Below, in pieces: positions 50,514 through 60,118 of a stretch of DNA of 64,000 nucleotides. Each line of letters begins with the position of its first letter. The first letter of the stretch is position 1. The translations under genes and the position numbers were made by a program. Origin of the DNA: Streptomyces sp. ALI-76-A (GTDB lineage: Bacteria; Actinomycetota; Actinomycetes; Streptomycetales; Streptomycetaceae); NCBI RefSeq assembly GCF_030287445.1, contig NZ_JASVWB010000002.1:1116001-1180000 (forward strand), read 5' to 3'. The notes under the pieces were generated by a model. The model made no database searches, was not told the DNA's origin, and saw only the letters and a list, made by a program, of their open reading frames with translations.

Positions 50514-51920
50514 TCAGTTGCCTCGCCCCGGCCGGACTGCTGCGCAGCAGGAGTCGGACGACCGTTGGTGCGGACGTCTCATTTGGCGGGCGAGCCGCAG
50601 CACGGCGGCACCTGCGAAGTAGGCGGCGAGGGCCGGGGTGGGCAGGCCGGCGGGATGGTGATCTCCCGGTTCGGCCAGGGCGATGCCGAGGAGCCCGGCC
50701 AGCACACCGGCCGTACCGGTGAGAGTGAGCAGGTTCGGCAGTACGCCGGTCGCTCGGCCCGGCCCGGGATGGGGACCTCTGCGCCGCTCGATGCGTCCGA
50801 AGACGGCGACGAGCACCGTGAGGATCAGGGCCAGCACGAGGAGCCAGGGAATGCGCAGCGCCAGCCAGGCCGGTGACCCCGGTGGGGGTTGCGGCAGCAG
50901 CCCGGTGGGATACAACGCCAGCACGCCCAGCACGGCGGCGGTCATGTGCCACAGGAACAGCGTGATGATCACCGAGTTGACCGTCACCACGGCCGTCCAC
51001 GGGCCCAGGCGGCGCAGCCACCGGCGGGCCGGGTCGTGCACCAGCAGAGCCAGTCCCGTCTGGGTGGCGGCCAGCGCCATCAGCGCCAGCGTGGGAGGTG
51101 AGGTGTTGTGGATCTCCTGCCCCGCCACCGCGACCATGCTGATCGGGTATGGGCCGAGGACCGTCAGCAGCACCAGGGCGCCGAGTCCGGCCAGGGTGAG
51201 GGGGATCGCGATGCCGCGTCGGTCGGGCAGTCGCCCGTCCTGCCAGGCGAAGCCGAGCTGGTGCACGGCCAGCCAGGCGAACAGGAAGTTGGCCTCTCCC
51301 ACGTAAGGAATCCGCAGCCCCAGCCGTGCCGCATCGCCCAAGCCCACCAGGAGGGTCAGCATGATCGGTACGGCCAGCCCGTACCGGCGGTGCAGGGCGA
51401 GCATCGGAGGCGTGAACACGACCGCGGCCAGATAGGCCATCAGGAACCACAGCGGGATGGCGGCCAGCCATACGGCGGTGCCGATCAGGCCGGGATCGAC
51501 GCCGAGCGCCCTGGACAGGAGCGCGGCCAAGGCCAGCACGGCCAGCAGCGCCGTGGCGGGGCGGACAAGACGGTCGGTACGGCGCAGCAACCAGCCGGTA
51601 GTGCTGCCGCCCCGCTCGCGGTGGGAGGCCAGGGAGGCGGCGTTGGCGAAACCACCGACCAGGAAGAAGACCGGCATGACCTGGAACAGCCAGGTGGACG
51701 GACGCGTCCAGGGCGCGAGCGCCAGGACGGAGTCGCCGCGCAGCGTCCCGTCGTAGGTCACGTGCACGGCCAGCCAGTGGCCGACCACCACGGTGACGAT
51801 CGCGATCGCGCGCAGCAGGTCGACATGGCGATCGCGGTGCGCCGGGGTCTGCTCGGCCAGCCGGCGCAACTCCCGCAGCACAGAGATCACGATCATGTCC
51901 CTTGCCAACGGACGGTTCAC
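50514..51920 (-). CDS. Acyltransferase-3 family membrane protein (OafA/YrhL-like)
   Basis: 468 residues; ATG 51920 or 51896. RHVDLLRAIAIVTVVVGHWL supplies the conserved His of the first helix, and VMPVFFLVGGFANAASLASH and PLWFLMAYLAAVVFTPPM follow the family pattern; about ten hydrophobic helices are visible. These integral membrane enzymes transfer acyl groups to sugars or envelope polymers. The short C-terminus after the last helix is basic. It stands alone; substrate unknown. Confidence 0.85.
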   Translation of the reverse strand: MNRPLARDMIVISVLRELRRLAEQTPAHRDRHVDLLRAIAIVTVVVGHWLAVHVTYDGTLRGDSVLALAPWTRPSTWLFQVMPVFFLVGGFANAASLASHRERGGSTTGWLLRRTDRLVRPATALLAVLALAALLSRALGVDPGLIGTAVWLAAIPLWFLMAYLAAVVFTPPMLALHRRYGLAVPIMLTLLVGLGDAARLGLRIPYVGEANFLFAWLAVHQLGFAWQDGRLPDRRGIAIPLTLAGLGALVLLTVLGPYPISMVAVAGQEIHNTSPPTLALMALAATQTGLALLVHDPARRWLRRLGPWTAVVTVNSVIITLFLWHMTAAVLGVLALYPTGLLPQPPPGSPAWLALRIPWLLVLALILTVLVAVFGRIERRRGPHPGPGRATGVLPNLLTLTGTAGVLAGLLGIALAEPGDHHPAGLPTPALAAYFAGAAVLRLARQMRRPHQRSSDSCCAAVRPGRGN

Positions 51921-52916
51921 GGGTCCGCCGTCCGAGAACGGTGCCCCTGTTCATGCATGCGGGGAGCGTTGTCCCCCTTCGTGACCTCAACCCTCTCGCC
52001 GTGTCGGGCGCAAGGGAAGACACCACGATGCTCGGGGCCGTCCGCACCGGATCGGCCCACGGCGGCTACTCAGTCCGATCTGCTCATTCAAGCCAGGTCA
52101 GCTCGAACTCCACCCGGACGTCGTCGGACAGGCGCAATACGCCCAAGAACAAAAGCGCAGACAACCGGCGTCGGCTGGCCGGGCACCGGTGCCGGTTCGA
52201 CTGCGCGGGCGGAGCGGGGGCCGAGCCGTGCGGCCTGAGTGCAGGGGTAGACAGGCGACGGGGGAGCGCCTGCCTACCCCAACACGAGTACCCGCTCACG
52301 GGGGGCGAAGCGGGCCTCACAGCCGCCCTCGCGGCCTCCTACTACAGCGCCCCCCAAGCTGCAGATGTCACACCCAGATCATTCACGATCGCTGGGCCAA
52401 CCACGCGACGAGGCACACCGGACCCCGGCCTGTGCACGGTGCGGAGCCCCCACGACGCTTCACTGCGGCGTGCCGACCCTCAAACGAACGTGCTCACCAC
52501 CAGCTCCACCATGCCCATCACGCGGTCAGACACCGGTAATCCGTGCTGGACCCGCAGATCCGTCAAAGGCCCGGGCCAGAACCCGAGCCTGGGCGATCTC
52601 CTCACCGCCATCGAGCGCGGCTGACACCGCTATCCGCCCACCGGGCAAGTGCGGGCAACGCGGATCCGTCACGGCTTCGAACTCTGTACACGGCGTGCGC
52701 CCGTTCGGTTCGGCGGTGCGGCACACGGCCGCGTCGTTACGTAGCAGCTGCCGGCCGCGCGGTGTAGCGTCGTTATCCAGCAGTCGTGGTTCCGAAGTCC
52801 CGTTCGCCCGTGATCACGATCATGGGCGTTCTTGCTGTTCAGCGCCTCTCCGGACCAGGGCGATCACCTCCCGGGCCTGCACGGTGCGAGCCCGGGTTTC
52901 CTCGAAGGAGCAGGTC
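51921..52916. other. 996 bp with no confident gene
   Basis: Several short frames but no sustained coding bias. A minus-strand end FLGVLRLSDDVRVEFELTWL (near 52085-52145) and a plus-strand end [14 protein letters not shown] (to 52624) look like relics of gene ends. The csp promoter must lie near the right edge. Confidence 0.35.
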
Positions 52917-53120
52917 ATGGCCAAGGGCACCGTGAAGTGGTTCAACAGCGAAAAGGGTTTCGGTTTCATCGAGCAGGAGGGCGGCGGACCCGACGTCTTC
53001 GCCCACTACTCCAACATTGCCGCTCAGGGCTTCCGCGAGCTGCAGGAGGGGCAGAAAGTCGAGTTCGACGTCACGCAGGGCCAGAAGGGCCCGCAGGCGG
53101 AGAACATCCGCCCGGCGTGA
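52917..53120 (+). CDS. Cold-shock domain protein
   Basis: 67 residues from ATG 52917 (GAAGGAG upstream). [20 protein letters not shown] contains RNP1 (KGFGFI), and DVFAHYSNI is RNP2-like; the length is standard for CspA/CspB. It binds single-stranded RNA or DNA and melts secondary structure. FAHY instead of the usual FVHF/FAHF is a mild variation. Monocistronic. Confidence 0.95.
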   Translation: MAKGTVKWFNSEKGFGFIEQEGGGPDVFAHYSNIAAQGFRELQEGQKVEFDVTQGQKGPQAENIRPA

Positions 53121-53462
53121 CCACAGCGCCCCGCCAGTGCGGATGGAAGGCCACCGCCTGGACATGTACGAGGTGAGATCACCGTCTCAACTCGACGTGA
53201 AGCGGCTGCCGAACAAGCAGCCTCTACGACGTCGTCGTGTTGCGCCTGACGATCCTGGTCGTCGAGCAGGCCAAGCCCCGCAAGACCGTCGTCAGCGCCG
53301 GGTGAGGGCCGCCAGCAGATCAGCATCTGACCACCGAAGCCCCCGCCGGGTGGGTCACGTCCGCGCCACCGCCCCCGGTGATTGCTGCGCCCGGGGCGGC
53401 CGGCCGCGGGCAGGCCGACCCTGAAAATGCGCACATGCGGCACGTCGATGAGGGAGGCCACC
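53121..53462. other. 342 bp without a recognisable gene
   Basis: Short frames only; a plus-strand stretch near 53240-53290 has some coding bias but no start and no recognised motif. Confidence 0.35.
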
Positions 53463-53858
53463 GTGGCGATCGCATGGGAACCGTTCCTGGCCCAGGTGCA
53501 AGAACGCGGCGAGTACACCACCACGCGGGAGGCCGAGCGGGTCACCCGGTCGGTGCTGGCCGCCCTGGGTGCCCATCTGCCGGGCTCCGAACGCGAGGAA
53601 CTCGCCGACCAGCTTCCGGCTCAGTGTCAGCCGCTGCTGCTCGAACCGCTGTCGGCGACCAAACCGCTCACCCCGCACGAGTTCGTCGAAGCTGTCGCCC
53701 TGCTCATCGAGGGCGCCACCCCCGAGACCGCCCGCTGGGACACCGGCGCCGTCCTGAGCACCCTGGCCGACATTGCAGGCACGGACCTCCTGCACCGCAT
53801 CCTCACCCAACTCCCACCCGGCTACGCGCTGCTGTTCGGCCGCTCCGAACTGGCCTGA
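53463..53858 (+). CDS. DUF2267 family protein
   Basis: 131 residues from GTG 53463 (GAGGGAGG upstream). AIAWEPFLAQVQERGEYTTT, AERVTRSVLAALGAHLPGSE and DLLHRILTQLPPGYALLFGR align with the minus-strand gene at 46906-47397, including the order of helices, so the two are paralogues. Function unknown. Confidence 0.75.
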   Translation: MAIAWEPFLAQVQERGEYTTTREAERVTRSVLAALGAHLPGSEREELADQLPAQCQPLLLEPLSATKPLTPHEFVEAVALLIEGATPETARWDTGAVLSTLADIAGTDLLHRILTQLPPGYALLFGRSELA

Positions 53859-53960
53859 GGGCAGGTGCCACGAAGCAATCGGCGCCGTCTCGGGCAGTTG
53901 GGGACACGATGAGGGGCTGGGGCAGCCTGGCACGGTTGGGGGGGGCGCCTCCGGGCGGAC

Positions 53961-54126
53961 CGGCCGGTTCAGTACCGGGCCGTCCTGCCCGGCGAGATCA
54001 ACGCCGAAGGCGTCGACGCGAAGCTGAACGAGGGCCGTGCTCAGCGTCAAGGTGCCCAAGGCCGAAGCCGCCAAGCCGCGCCACATCGAGATCACAGCCG
54101 GAGACTTACACCCGGGTCGCGAGTAG
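53961..54126 (+). pseudogene. Hsp20 C-terminal fragment
   Basis: QYRAVLPGEINAEGVDAKLN then, after one frame change near 54035, VLSVKVPKAEAAKPRHIEIT and a TAG at 54124. This is the tail of an Hsp20 closely similar to the one at 45.9 kb. The 5' part is absent. Confidence 0.7.
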
Positions 54127-54245
54127 CCCTGGAGCCTGAGTGAGGGTCGCTCCAGGGCTTGCTCATTGTGTCCGTCTCCGCGTGCCTGCAGCGCGAGTGC
54201 CTGCCTCCGTTCACCTGCCAGGGTCGGCACACTCGCCCGTTTGGC

Positions 54246-55301
54246 TCACGGGGCGGTGCGTGTTTCGGCGGCGGAGATGACCTCCCGGCGCCGGCGGTGG
54301 CTTCGTTCGTAGTCCAGGACCTGGTGGGCGACGCTGGAGGGGACGTTCTGCAGCTGGGCGGTGATCTTGTCGGGGTTCATGGTGTCGTAGCCGTCCCAGG
54401 GTTCGCTGCCGCGCAGTTGCTCGATGGCGTCCAGGACTCCGGGCCGGTTGGCGTGGGTGCGTTCGTATCCCTCGATGACCGTCAGGTCCGACTGGGACAG
54501 TGAGCGCAGCTGCTGCTTGATGTCGTCGACGCTGAGCTGGCTGAAGCGGGTGATCGGCAACTCCTGCTCCCGGGTCACGGCACCCTGGACCTCTTCGGCC
54601 ATGCGGGCCGCATCGGGCATCTCCCGCACGGCGCCCTCGGCCGCACCCCTGGCCCGCCGGCCGCCGCTCTGGGCGACGTCTTGCACTCGGTCGGCGGCGG
54701 TCCGCACGGCGCGCGCGGCCGCGTCGGTCCAGCCGCCGCCGTTCTCCTGGACGAAGCCGTTGGCCGCGGCCGCCACGGCCCGCGCGTTCTGGGCGACGCT
54801 GTCCTCCAGCCGTTCGAGCAGTTCCTCGTCCTGGCGGCGCAGTGCGGCGAGCAGGTCGGCGGTGGCCTGGTCGTGCACTTCTTCGGCGATGCTCTGGCCG
54901 GCCCGGCAGGCCGCCAGCGCCCGGGCTGTGACCGCGTACTCGTCCTCAGCATTCCTCAGCAGCCGCCGCTCGTCGTTCGGCCACCGGCCGCGCAGCATCT
55001 CCGTCACGAGCGTGGATCCGATGGTCAGCGGCAGCATGGCGGTGCGCACGGCGCTGCGTGAGATGAACCGCGCCATATTCACGGTGTCCCCGACCAGCCC
55101 GCTGCGGGGCCGCAGCTCGCGCACGTGGTGCTCGATGCGCTGAAGGCTGTCCTGGACGTCGTCCACCTGGCGCTCGAGCATCTGCCGGTAGGGGCCGGGC
55201 GGCGTGATCGTCACATCCGCCCTGAACCGGTCGACGACCGCCTCATGCGCCTCACGGGCATCCTCCAATGCCGGTACGAGCGCGTCCGTCATCACTGCCA
55301 T
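54246..55301 (-). CDS. Helical protein of unknown function (intact paralogue)
   Basis: 351 residues from ATG 55301 (AGGAG upstream). N-terminal helices (DALVPALEDAREAHEAVVDR, QVDDVQDSLQRIEHHVREL), a hydrophobic segment ARFISRSAVRTAMLPLTIGS, acidic helices (LLAALRRQDEELLERLEDSV), an Ala/Gly-rich GGRRARGAAEGAVR linker and a C-terminal domain with LTVIEGYERTHANRPGVLDA and GSEPWDGYDTM. The overall pattern is of a stress-associated cytoplasmic or membrane-associated helical protein. A broken copy lies at 44949-45811. Confidence 0.7.
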   Translation of the reverse strand: MAVMTDALVPALEDAREAHEAVVDRFRADVTITPPGPYRQMLERQVDDVQDSLQRIEHHVRELRPRSGLVGDTVNMARFISRSAVRTAMLPLTIGSTLVTEMLRGRWPNDERRLLRNAEDEYAVTARALAACRAGQSIAEEVHDQATADLLAALRRQDEELLERLEDSVAQNARAVAAAANGFVQENGGGWTDAAARAVRTAADRVQDVAQSGGRRARGAAEGAVREMPDAARMAEEVQGAVTREQELPITRFSQLSVDDIKQQLRSLSQSDLTVIEGYERTHANRPGVLDAIEQLRGSEPWDGYDTMNPDKITAQLQNVPSSVAHQVLDYERSHRRRREVISAAETRTAP

Positions 55302-55782
55302 GGGGGTGCTCCTGGGGGTGGTGGGGGTTAGGCGGCCGGCCAGAGGGGCCGCGCGTGCGGAAACGGCTGCCTGCGGCCATTCCCGCGGCCGGGCAACCAG
55401 CACCATCCTGTGGGACCTCGGGCAAGATCGCCTGGAGGCTTGGCCCGTTCGCGCTGCGCAGGCCCGCCCGCCCGGTGAGGGCCAGACGACGCGGCCGCGC
55501 GCGCCGTGCGGACCACCGCCGTTCCTGGGGGTCTTTTCGTGTCGCCGCCGGCGACATCACGGCCGGCGTCGGATGTCACCTCTCCTTTCAGACCGTGGCG
55601 CAGCTCTTGGACAGCGAGAGCGCGGCCTTCGCAGCGTCCGGGACGGCCACCCTCGGTGTTTTCGCACTGGGGTGGATGGCCATGGTGCACCTCCATCGCG
55701 AGCGCCTGGACTGGAATACTCCTCAGCCGTAGCGCTCATCGTCCCGGCTCGTGAGGCGGAATCGCGGGATGCTGGTGGCACC
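55302..55782. other. 481 bp with no confident gene
   Basis: A plus frame ending near 55732 (SGTATLGVFALGWMAMVHLH) has weak coding character but no good start; opposite frames are equally weak. The promoters of the divergent genes presumably lie here. Confidence 0.35.
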
Positions 55783-56475
55783 ATGCGGATGCTCTGTGTC
55801 CTCGCCGTCCTGGTGGGCGCGAACCTGCTCAACAATTGGCTCGCGCCCGGCACCTACGTACTCACCTGCGTGGTCGCGGCTGCCGCGCTGCTGCTGATCG
55901 CCCGGTGGGACGGTCTCACCCGGGCCGATCTCGGGCTCGATACGGTTGCCCTGTACCGGGGCCTGCGGTGGGCATCGGTCCTGGTGGGTGCGGTTCTTGC
56001 CGTCCTCTTGGTCGGGCTTGCTCTGCCGGCCACGAGGGAGGCGTTCGAGGACGAGCGCGCCGCGGGCCTGACCCTTGGACAGCTGCTGTGGCGGGTGCTG
56101 ATCCGGGTGCCGGTCGGCACCGTGCTGCTGGAGGAGACCGCCTTCCGCGGTGTCCTGTGGGCCATGGTGCGGCGTCGGCACGGTACTGCGTGGGCCACCG
56201 CGGTGTCGTCGTTGCTGTTCGGGCTCTGGCATGTGCTTCCCTCGCGCGGGCTGAGCCGGGCCAACGCGGCCGCAGCGGTCCTCGGCACCGGGCCGACAGG
56301 CACCGCGCTGTCGGTCGCGGCCGCCGTTGTCGCCACGACCGCAGCCGGGGTCGTCCTGTGCGAGCTGCGGCGCCGATCCGGGAGTCTGCTGGCGCCCGCG
56401 GCGCTGCACTGGGCCCTCAACGGCTTCGGCTACGTGCTGGCCTGGACAGTACCTCGATGGAGGGACGAGGACTGA
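55783..56475 (+). CDS. CPBP-family intramembrane metalloprotease
   Basis: 230 residues from ATG 55783. About seven hydrophobic helices. The CPBP/Abi signature is complete: EETAFRGVLWA near 128, FGLWHVLPS near 147 and HWALNGFGY near the C-terminus, which together supply the glutamate and histidine residues of a glutamic/metallo membrane protease. Family members process prenylated or membrane substrates or confer bacteriocin self-immunity. No biosynthetic neighbours. Confidence 0.85.
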   Translation: MRMLCVLAVLVGANLLNNWLAPGTYVLTCVVAAAALLLIARWDGLTRADLGLDTVALYRGLRWASVLVGAVLAVLLVGLALPATREAFEDERAAGLTLGQLLWRVLIRVPVGTVLLEETAFRGVLWAMVRRRHGTAWATAVSSLLFGLWHVLPSRGLSRANAAAAVLGTGPTGTALSVAAAVVATTAAGVVLCELRRRSGSLLAPAALHWALNGFGYVLAWTVPRWRDED

Positions 56476-56527
56476 AACCGCAGTGCCGGATGCCAGCACG
56501 ATCCGGAACACCACCACCCACATATCG

Positions 56528-57186
56528 TCAGCGGCAGGCGCCGCTGCGGCTCCCGGGACCGGAAGACCAGCCGGGGGCGGTGGCCTCCGGCCTGCCTTTC
56601 GACGAGTCGGTCAGCCGGGACAGGCTGAGGGCAGCTACCTCAGGGGCCGCCTTGGCCTGGCCGCCGCGGACGAGGGACTCGTTGACGAAGACGCCCTGTT
56701 CGTTCCACACGTACAGCAGGATCGGCCGTACCAGTCGGTGAGTTCGTCATCGCGCTTGGTGCGTACGCTGCTGCGCGTCGGCAGCAGCGCCGCAGCGCGA
56801 GCTGTGGCGGCGCCGGCGAAGCACTCGCCCCTCTCCGGCGCGTCGATCTCCAGGAGCCGTACCCGGGCCACCGTGTCCTTCGGCACGATGCTGCCGTCGC
56901 CGCGCCCATCGATGGTGTCTCCGTCGATGATCCGCAGCACCACCGCGCCCGTCGTCGGCGAGGCCGGAGGGTTGCTGGTGGCCGGTGGCGTCGTGGGGAC
57001 GTCGCGCGGCTGGGGAGGCGGTGCCGTCCGCTGAGGTGTCTGAGCCGGTGGCGAAGTCGTCGGTGTACCCACGGGCGCCGTATCGGACGTGGAACTGAGC
57101 TCTTTCTCCAGGAGCGAGCCCCACACCACGGAGGTCCAGAAGGAGGCCCTGGCTTTGTTCACGAGTCGTCTCGTGAACATCCGCAA
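56528..57186 (-). pseudogene. Thermonuclease (SNase-like) gene with one frameshift
   Basis: From ATG 57186 the first ~75 residues are basic then Pro/Thr-rich. VVLRIIDGDTIDGRGDGSIV and VRLLEIDAPERGECFAGAAT are SNase motifs, with catalytic-type D and R. Near 56735 one missing base (TDWYGR to ILLYVWNEQGVFVNESLVRG) shifts the frame, which then runs to 56528. Rebuilt, the protein is a normal staphylococcal-nuclease-fold enzyme, probably membrane-anchored or secreted. Confidence 0.7.
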
Positions 57187-57301
57187 GGCTCAAGATCGCT
57201 AAGTGCGCCTGCCCGCCGGTCGCCCAGGTCCACGAACCCCCGCACCCAAAGGGGCTGGCACGGAGGGAGAGAATCCACTCACGGACTGTAACGTCGATAG
57301 G

Positions 57302-58324
57302 GTGCGTACCGAGCGAGCACTCACAGGTCTGGACCGGCTGTCCGCCAGGCTGGACCGTGAGCGGAAGCGGCCGGCACACATCGATAGGCCGACGATGAGC
57401 CGACACCGCATCGTGCTGCTCGCCGCGGCGCTGGTCTTCGGTCTGGCGATCGTCTGGGCCGTGGTGATCACCTCGTGGTTGGTCCGGCTCGACTGGCGGC
57501 TGATGTTCTTCCGTCCGTACCAGCAGTGGCCCCAGTTCCACGCCTTCGCCGACTACTACGTGGTGCTCGGCCAGCGCGGCCCGACCGCGGTGATGGTCGC
57601 CGCTTGGCTGAGCTGGCGCTCGTGGCGGCAGCACGTCGTCCGTCCGCTGCTGGTGCTCGGTGTCTCGCTGCTTCTGCTGAACATCACCGTCGGCGTCGCC
57701 AAGATCGGCTTGGGCCGCCTCGGCCCGCACCGCGCGACCGTGATCGGCTCGAACGAGATGGGCCTTGGCGGCGATATTTTCCCCAGCGGCCACACCGCGA
57801 ACGCTGTGGTGACTTGGGGCATCCTGGCATACCTGGCATCCACCCCGAGAGCGCGGCGCTGGCTGTCCGCCCTGTCGGCGGCGACCGCGCTCGGCGTCGG
57901 CCTCACCACCGTCTACCTCGGTACGCACTGGCTGAGCGACGTCCTGCTCGGCTGGGCCACGGGGCTGCTGATTCTGCTGGCTCTGCCGTGGTTCGAGCCG
58001 CTGATCGCCCGGACCGAGGTGTGGATACGCGACCGGCGTGACCAGTTGCGCACTTGGTGGCGGGCCCCGGACGTTCACGGCGCGCCCGCGCCCGCTCCGG
58101 CAGGTCCGCCCGTGGTGCTGGTGCGGCGTTCCCCGGCCGAAGGGAGGCCCCCGGCGCGCGACACGGTATCGCCTGCGAGCCGCTCGCCCCGTGCGCCGGT
58201 GCACCCGCGACCGGCCCGCACACGGCCCGCTCGGAGCTCGCGTCGATCATCCACGTCGACAGTCGCAGGCCACCGAGCGCCGACGGCATGCCGTGCGGGA
58301 CGACCTCGGCGTCCCGACCTCTGA
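57302..58324 (+). CDS. PAP2-family membrane phosphatase
   Basis: GTG 57302 starts RTERALTGLDRLSARLDRER; the frame is open earlier. Five to six membrane helices. Phosphatase motifs: KIGLGRLGPHR (motif C1-type), GDIFPSGHTANAV (motif C2) and VYLGTHWLSDVLLGW (motif C3). It acts on lipid phosphates such as undecaprenyl diphosphate. The C-terminus after residue ~290 becomes Arg/Pro-rich, whereas another frame there (HTARSELASIIHVDSRRPP, to 58335) looks like the genuine tail, so a late frameshift near 58170 is likely. Confidence 0.85.
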   Translation: MRTERALTGLDRLSARLDRERKRPAHIDRPTMSRHRIVLLAAALVFGLAIVWAVVITSWLVRLDWRLMFFRPYQQWPQFHAFADYYVVLGQRGPTAVMVAAWLSWRSWRQHVVRPLLVLGVSLLLLNITVGVAKIGLGRLGPHRATVIGSNEMGLGGDIFPSGHTANAVVTWGILAYLASTPRARRWLSALSAATALGVGLTTVYLGTHWLSDVLLGWATGLLILLALPWFEPLIARTEVWIRDRRDQLRTWWRAPDVHGAPAPAPAGPPVVLVRRSPAEGRPPARDTVSPASRSPRAPVHPRPARTRPARSSRRSSTSTVAGHRAPTACRAGRPRRPDL

Positions 58325-58383
58325 CAGGCGGCTGACCGGCACGGCACGCGCCAACGGGACCGCACGCACACCACATCACCCAC

Positions 58384-58434
58384 AACGGCGCAGGACCCGG
58401 CTCCCGATGAGCAAAAGCCGGGGCCTGCGCCGTT
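58384..58434. terminator. Terminator-like hairpin after the PAP2 gene
   Basis: AACGGCGCAGGACCCGGCT (58384-58402) pairs, with one bulge or mismatch, with AGCCGGGGCCTGCGCCGTT (58416-58434). Confidence 0.65.
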
Positions 58435-58567
58435 GCGGGCGTGCCGTATCAGGCCCTTGCAGCATCTGGTCAGTGCTGCGACGCAGCTCACCAACGGCCT
58501 TCCCAAGACCGGCCTGGTGACGACATCAGGCTGGCAGGATCCGTACCGGCTGCTAGCTAGTGCCGCA

Positions 58568-59707
58568 TCAGGCAACGTTCGCCCTGTCGATGACGGTGCG
58601 GAGGCGTTGGTCGTTGGCATGACGGTTCCGCCAGATGATGTAGCGGCGGATCATGCTGCCCTGTTCCTTGTGGTCTACGTGGTCGGTGCCGTCGAGGGTG
58701 AAGTAGCGCAGGGCGGTGAACTGGGCCTCGATCCGGTTCAGCCAGGAGCTGTTGGTCGGGGTGTAGGCGATCTCGACATTGTTCGCCACGGCCCAGGCGC
58801 CGACCCGCTGACACTTCTTGGTCGTCAGATGCGGGGAGAAGTTGTCGCAGACGATCGCGATGCGGATCCCGGGCGGATAGAGGGACCGCAGGTAGCGGCA
58901 GAACTCCAGGAACTGTGTGCGCTTCTTGACGGGCTTGATATGCCCGTAGAGCTTGTTCTTCGTCAGGTCCAGGGCGGCGAACAGATGCCGCACCCCGCCG
59001 TAGCGGTTGTAGGTGGCCCGGCGTCTGCGGCGGGGTTCACGGTCGGGGTCTTTGTGCTTGCCACCGCGTTCGGCCCATTGTCGGCCAGGGTGTGGCATCA
59101 GGTTGAACGGGCCGAACTCATCCACGCAGAAGATAATTTCCGGCTCTCCCTCTTCGGGCATGACCTCGCCGTCGGCGATCGCGTAGAGATGCTCGACCCG
59201 CGCCTTCTTCGCCGCGTATTCCGGGTCGCGGGAGGTCTTCCAGGTCTTCAGGCGTTGAAAGGAGACGCCGTCCTCGCGGAGCAGGATGCGCAGGCCCTCG
59301 TGGCTGATGTCGTCGACCACCCCCTCAGCAACCAGGAAGTCGGCCAGCTTGGCCAGGCTCCAGGTCGAGAACGGCAGGTGGTGCTCGGCAGGCCGGGACT
59401 TGGCAATCTTCTTGATTTCGCGGCGTTCGGGCAGCGTGAACGTCTTCGGCCGTCCGCCCTTGTACTTCGGGTAGAGCGAGTCGAAGCCGTCGGCGTTGAA
59501 GTTGTGGATCACGTCGCGGACCCTGTCGTCACTGGTGAACGTGACCTCGGCGATCTTCGCCACTGGCATGCCCTGCGCGGACAGCAGGACCATCTGAGCC
59601 CGCCGCCAGGTCACCACCGACCCTGTGCCCCTGCGGATGATCCGCAGAAGCCGTCTGCCTTCGTCGTCCTCGATCTCACGGACACGTACTCGCTCAGCCA
59701 CCCGCAC
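58568..59707 (-). CDS. IS630-family transposase (DDE)
   Basis: 379 residues. N-terminal HTH region (AQMVLLSAQGMPVAKIAEVT, RVRDVIHNFNADGFDSLYPK), then the catalytic domain: IIFCVDEFGPFNLMPHPGR (first Asp), IAIVCDNFSPHLTTKKC (second Asp) and NSSWLNRIEAQFTALRYF (Glu). Length and motifs are complete. The stop codon lies inside the left inverted repeat. Confidence 0.9.
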   Translation of the reverse strand: MRVAERVRVREIEDDEGRRLLRIIRRGTGSVVTWRRAQMVLLSAQGMPVAKIAEVTFTSDDRVRDVIHNFNADGFDSLYPKYKGGRPKTFTLPERREIKKIAKSRPAEHHLPFSTWSLAKLADFLVAEGVVDDISHEGLRILLREDGVSFQRLKTWKTSRDPEYAAKKARVEHLYAIADGEVMPEEGEPEIIFCVDEFGPFNLMPHPGRQWAERGGKHKDPDREPRRRRRATYNRYGGVRHLFAALDLTKNKLYGHIKPVKKRTQFLEFCRYLRSLYPPGIRIAIVCDNFSPHLTTKKCQRVGAWAVANNVEIAYTPTNSSWLNRIEAQFTALRYFTLDGTDHVDHKEQGSMIRRYIIWRNRHANDQRLRTVIDRANVA

Positions 59708-59737
59708 AGCTTCCCTGCCGCGCGCCGCCGGCGAGTC

Positions 59738-60070
59738 TCATTCCGTCGGCGTGCCGATCCGAAGCCGATTGCCGTCAGGGTCGCGCAGCTCAATCTCACG
59801 CGCCCACGGAGCGTCCTTCGCCTGCACACCGAACTCGGAGGCGATGGCCTCGACATCACCGAAGCGGAGGTAGACCAACGTGTTGGGGCGGGCGTCGCCC
59901 GTGTGCTCCGACAAGAACAACCGCACCCCGCCCCGGGCGACCTCGACGAACGCGGGAAGTCCCGGCTCGAAGCGGTGTTCCCACTGCTTAGCGAAGCCCA
60001 GTCGCTGGTACCACGCGACAGCCGCCGCAGCGTCCTCGACGCGAAGAATGGGAATGACTTCCTCGTCCAT
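59738..60070 (-). CDS. VOC-superfamily (glyoxalase/bleomycin-resistance-like) protein
   Basis: 110 residues from ATG 60070: VIPILRVEDAAAAVAWYQRL opens the beta-alpha-beta unit, then GLPAFVEVARGGVRLFLSEH and NTLVYLRFGDVEAIASEFGV, ending ELRDPDGNRLRIGTP. This is a typical single VOC module that dimerises. Such proteins confer antibiotic resistance by binding or act as small-molecule isomerases or dioxygenases. Its location inside the IS inverted repeats makes it cargo. Ligand unknown. Confidence 0.85.
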   Translation of the reverse strand: MDEEVIPILRVEDAAAAVAWYQRLGFAKQWEHRFEPGLPAFVEVARGGVRLFLSEHTGDARPNTLVYLRFGDVEAIASEFGVQAKDAPWAREIELRDPDGNRLRIGTPTE

Positions 60071-60118
60071 GGCGCCATCGTCGCAGACCGCCCAGGGCGA
60101 ACGTTGCCTGATGCGGCA

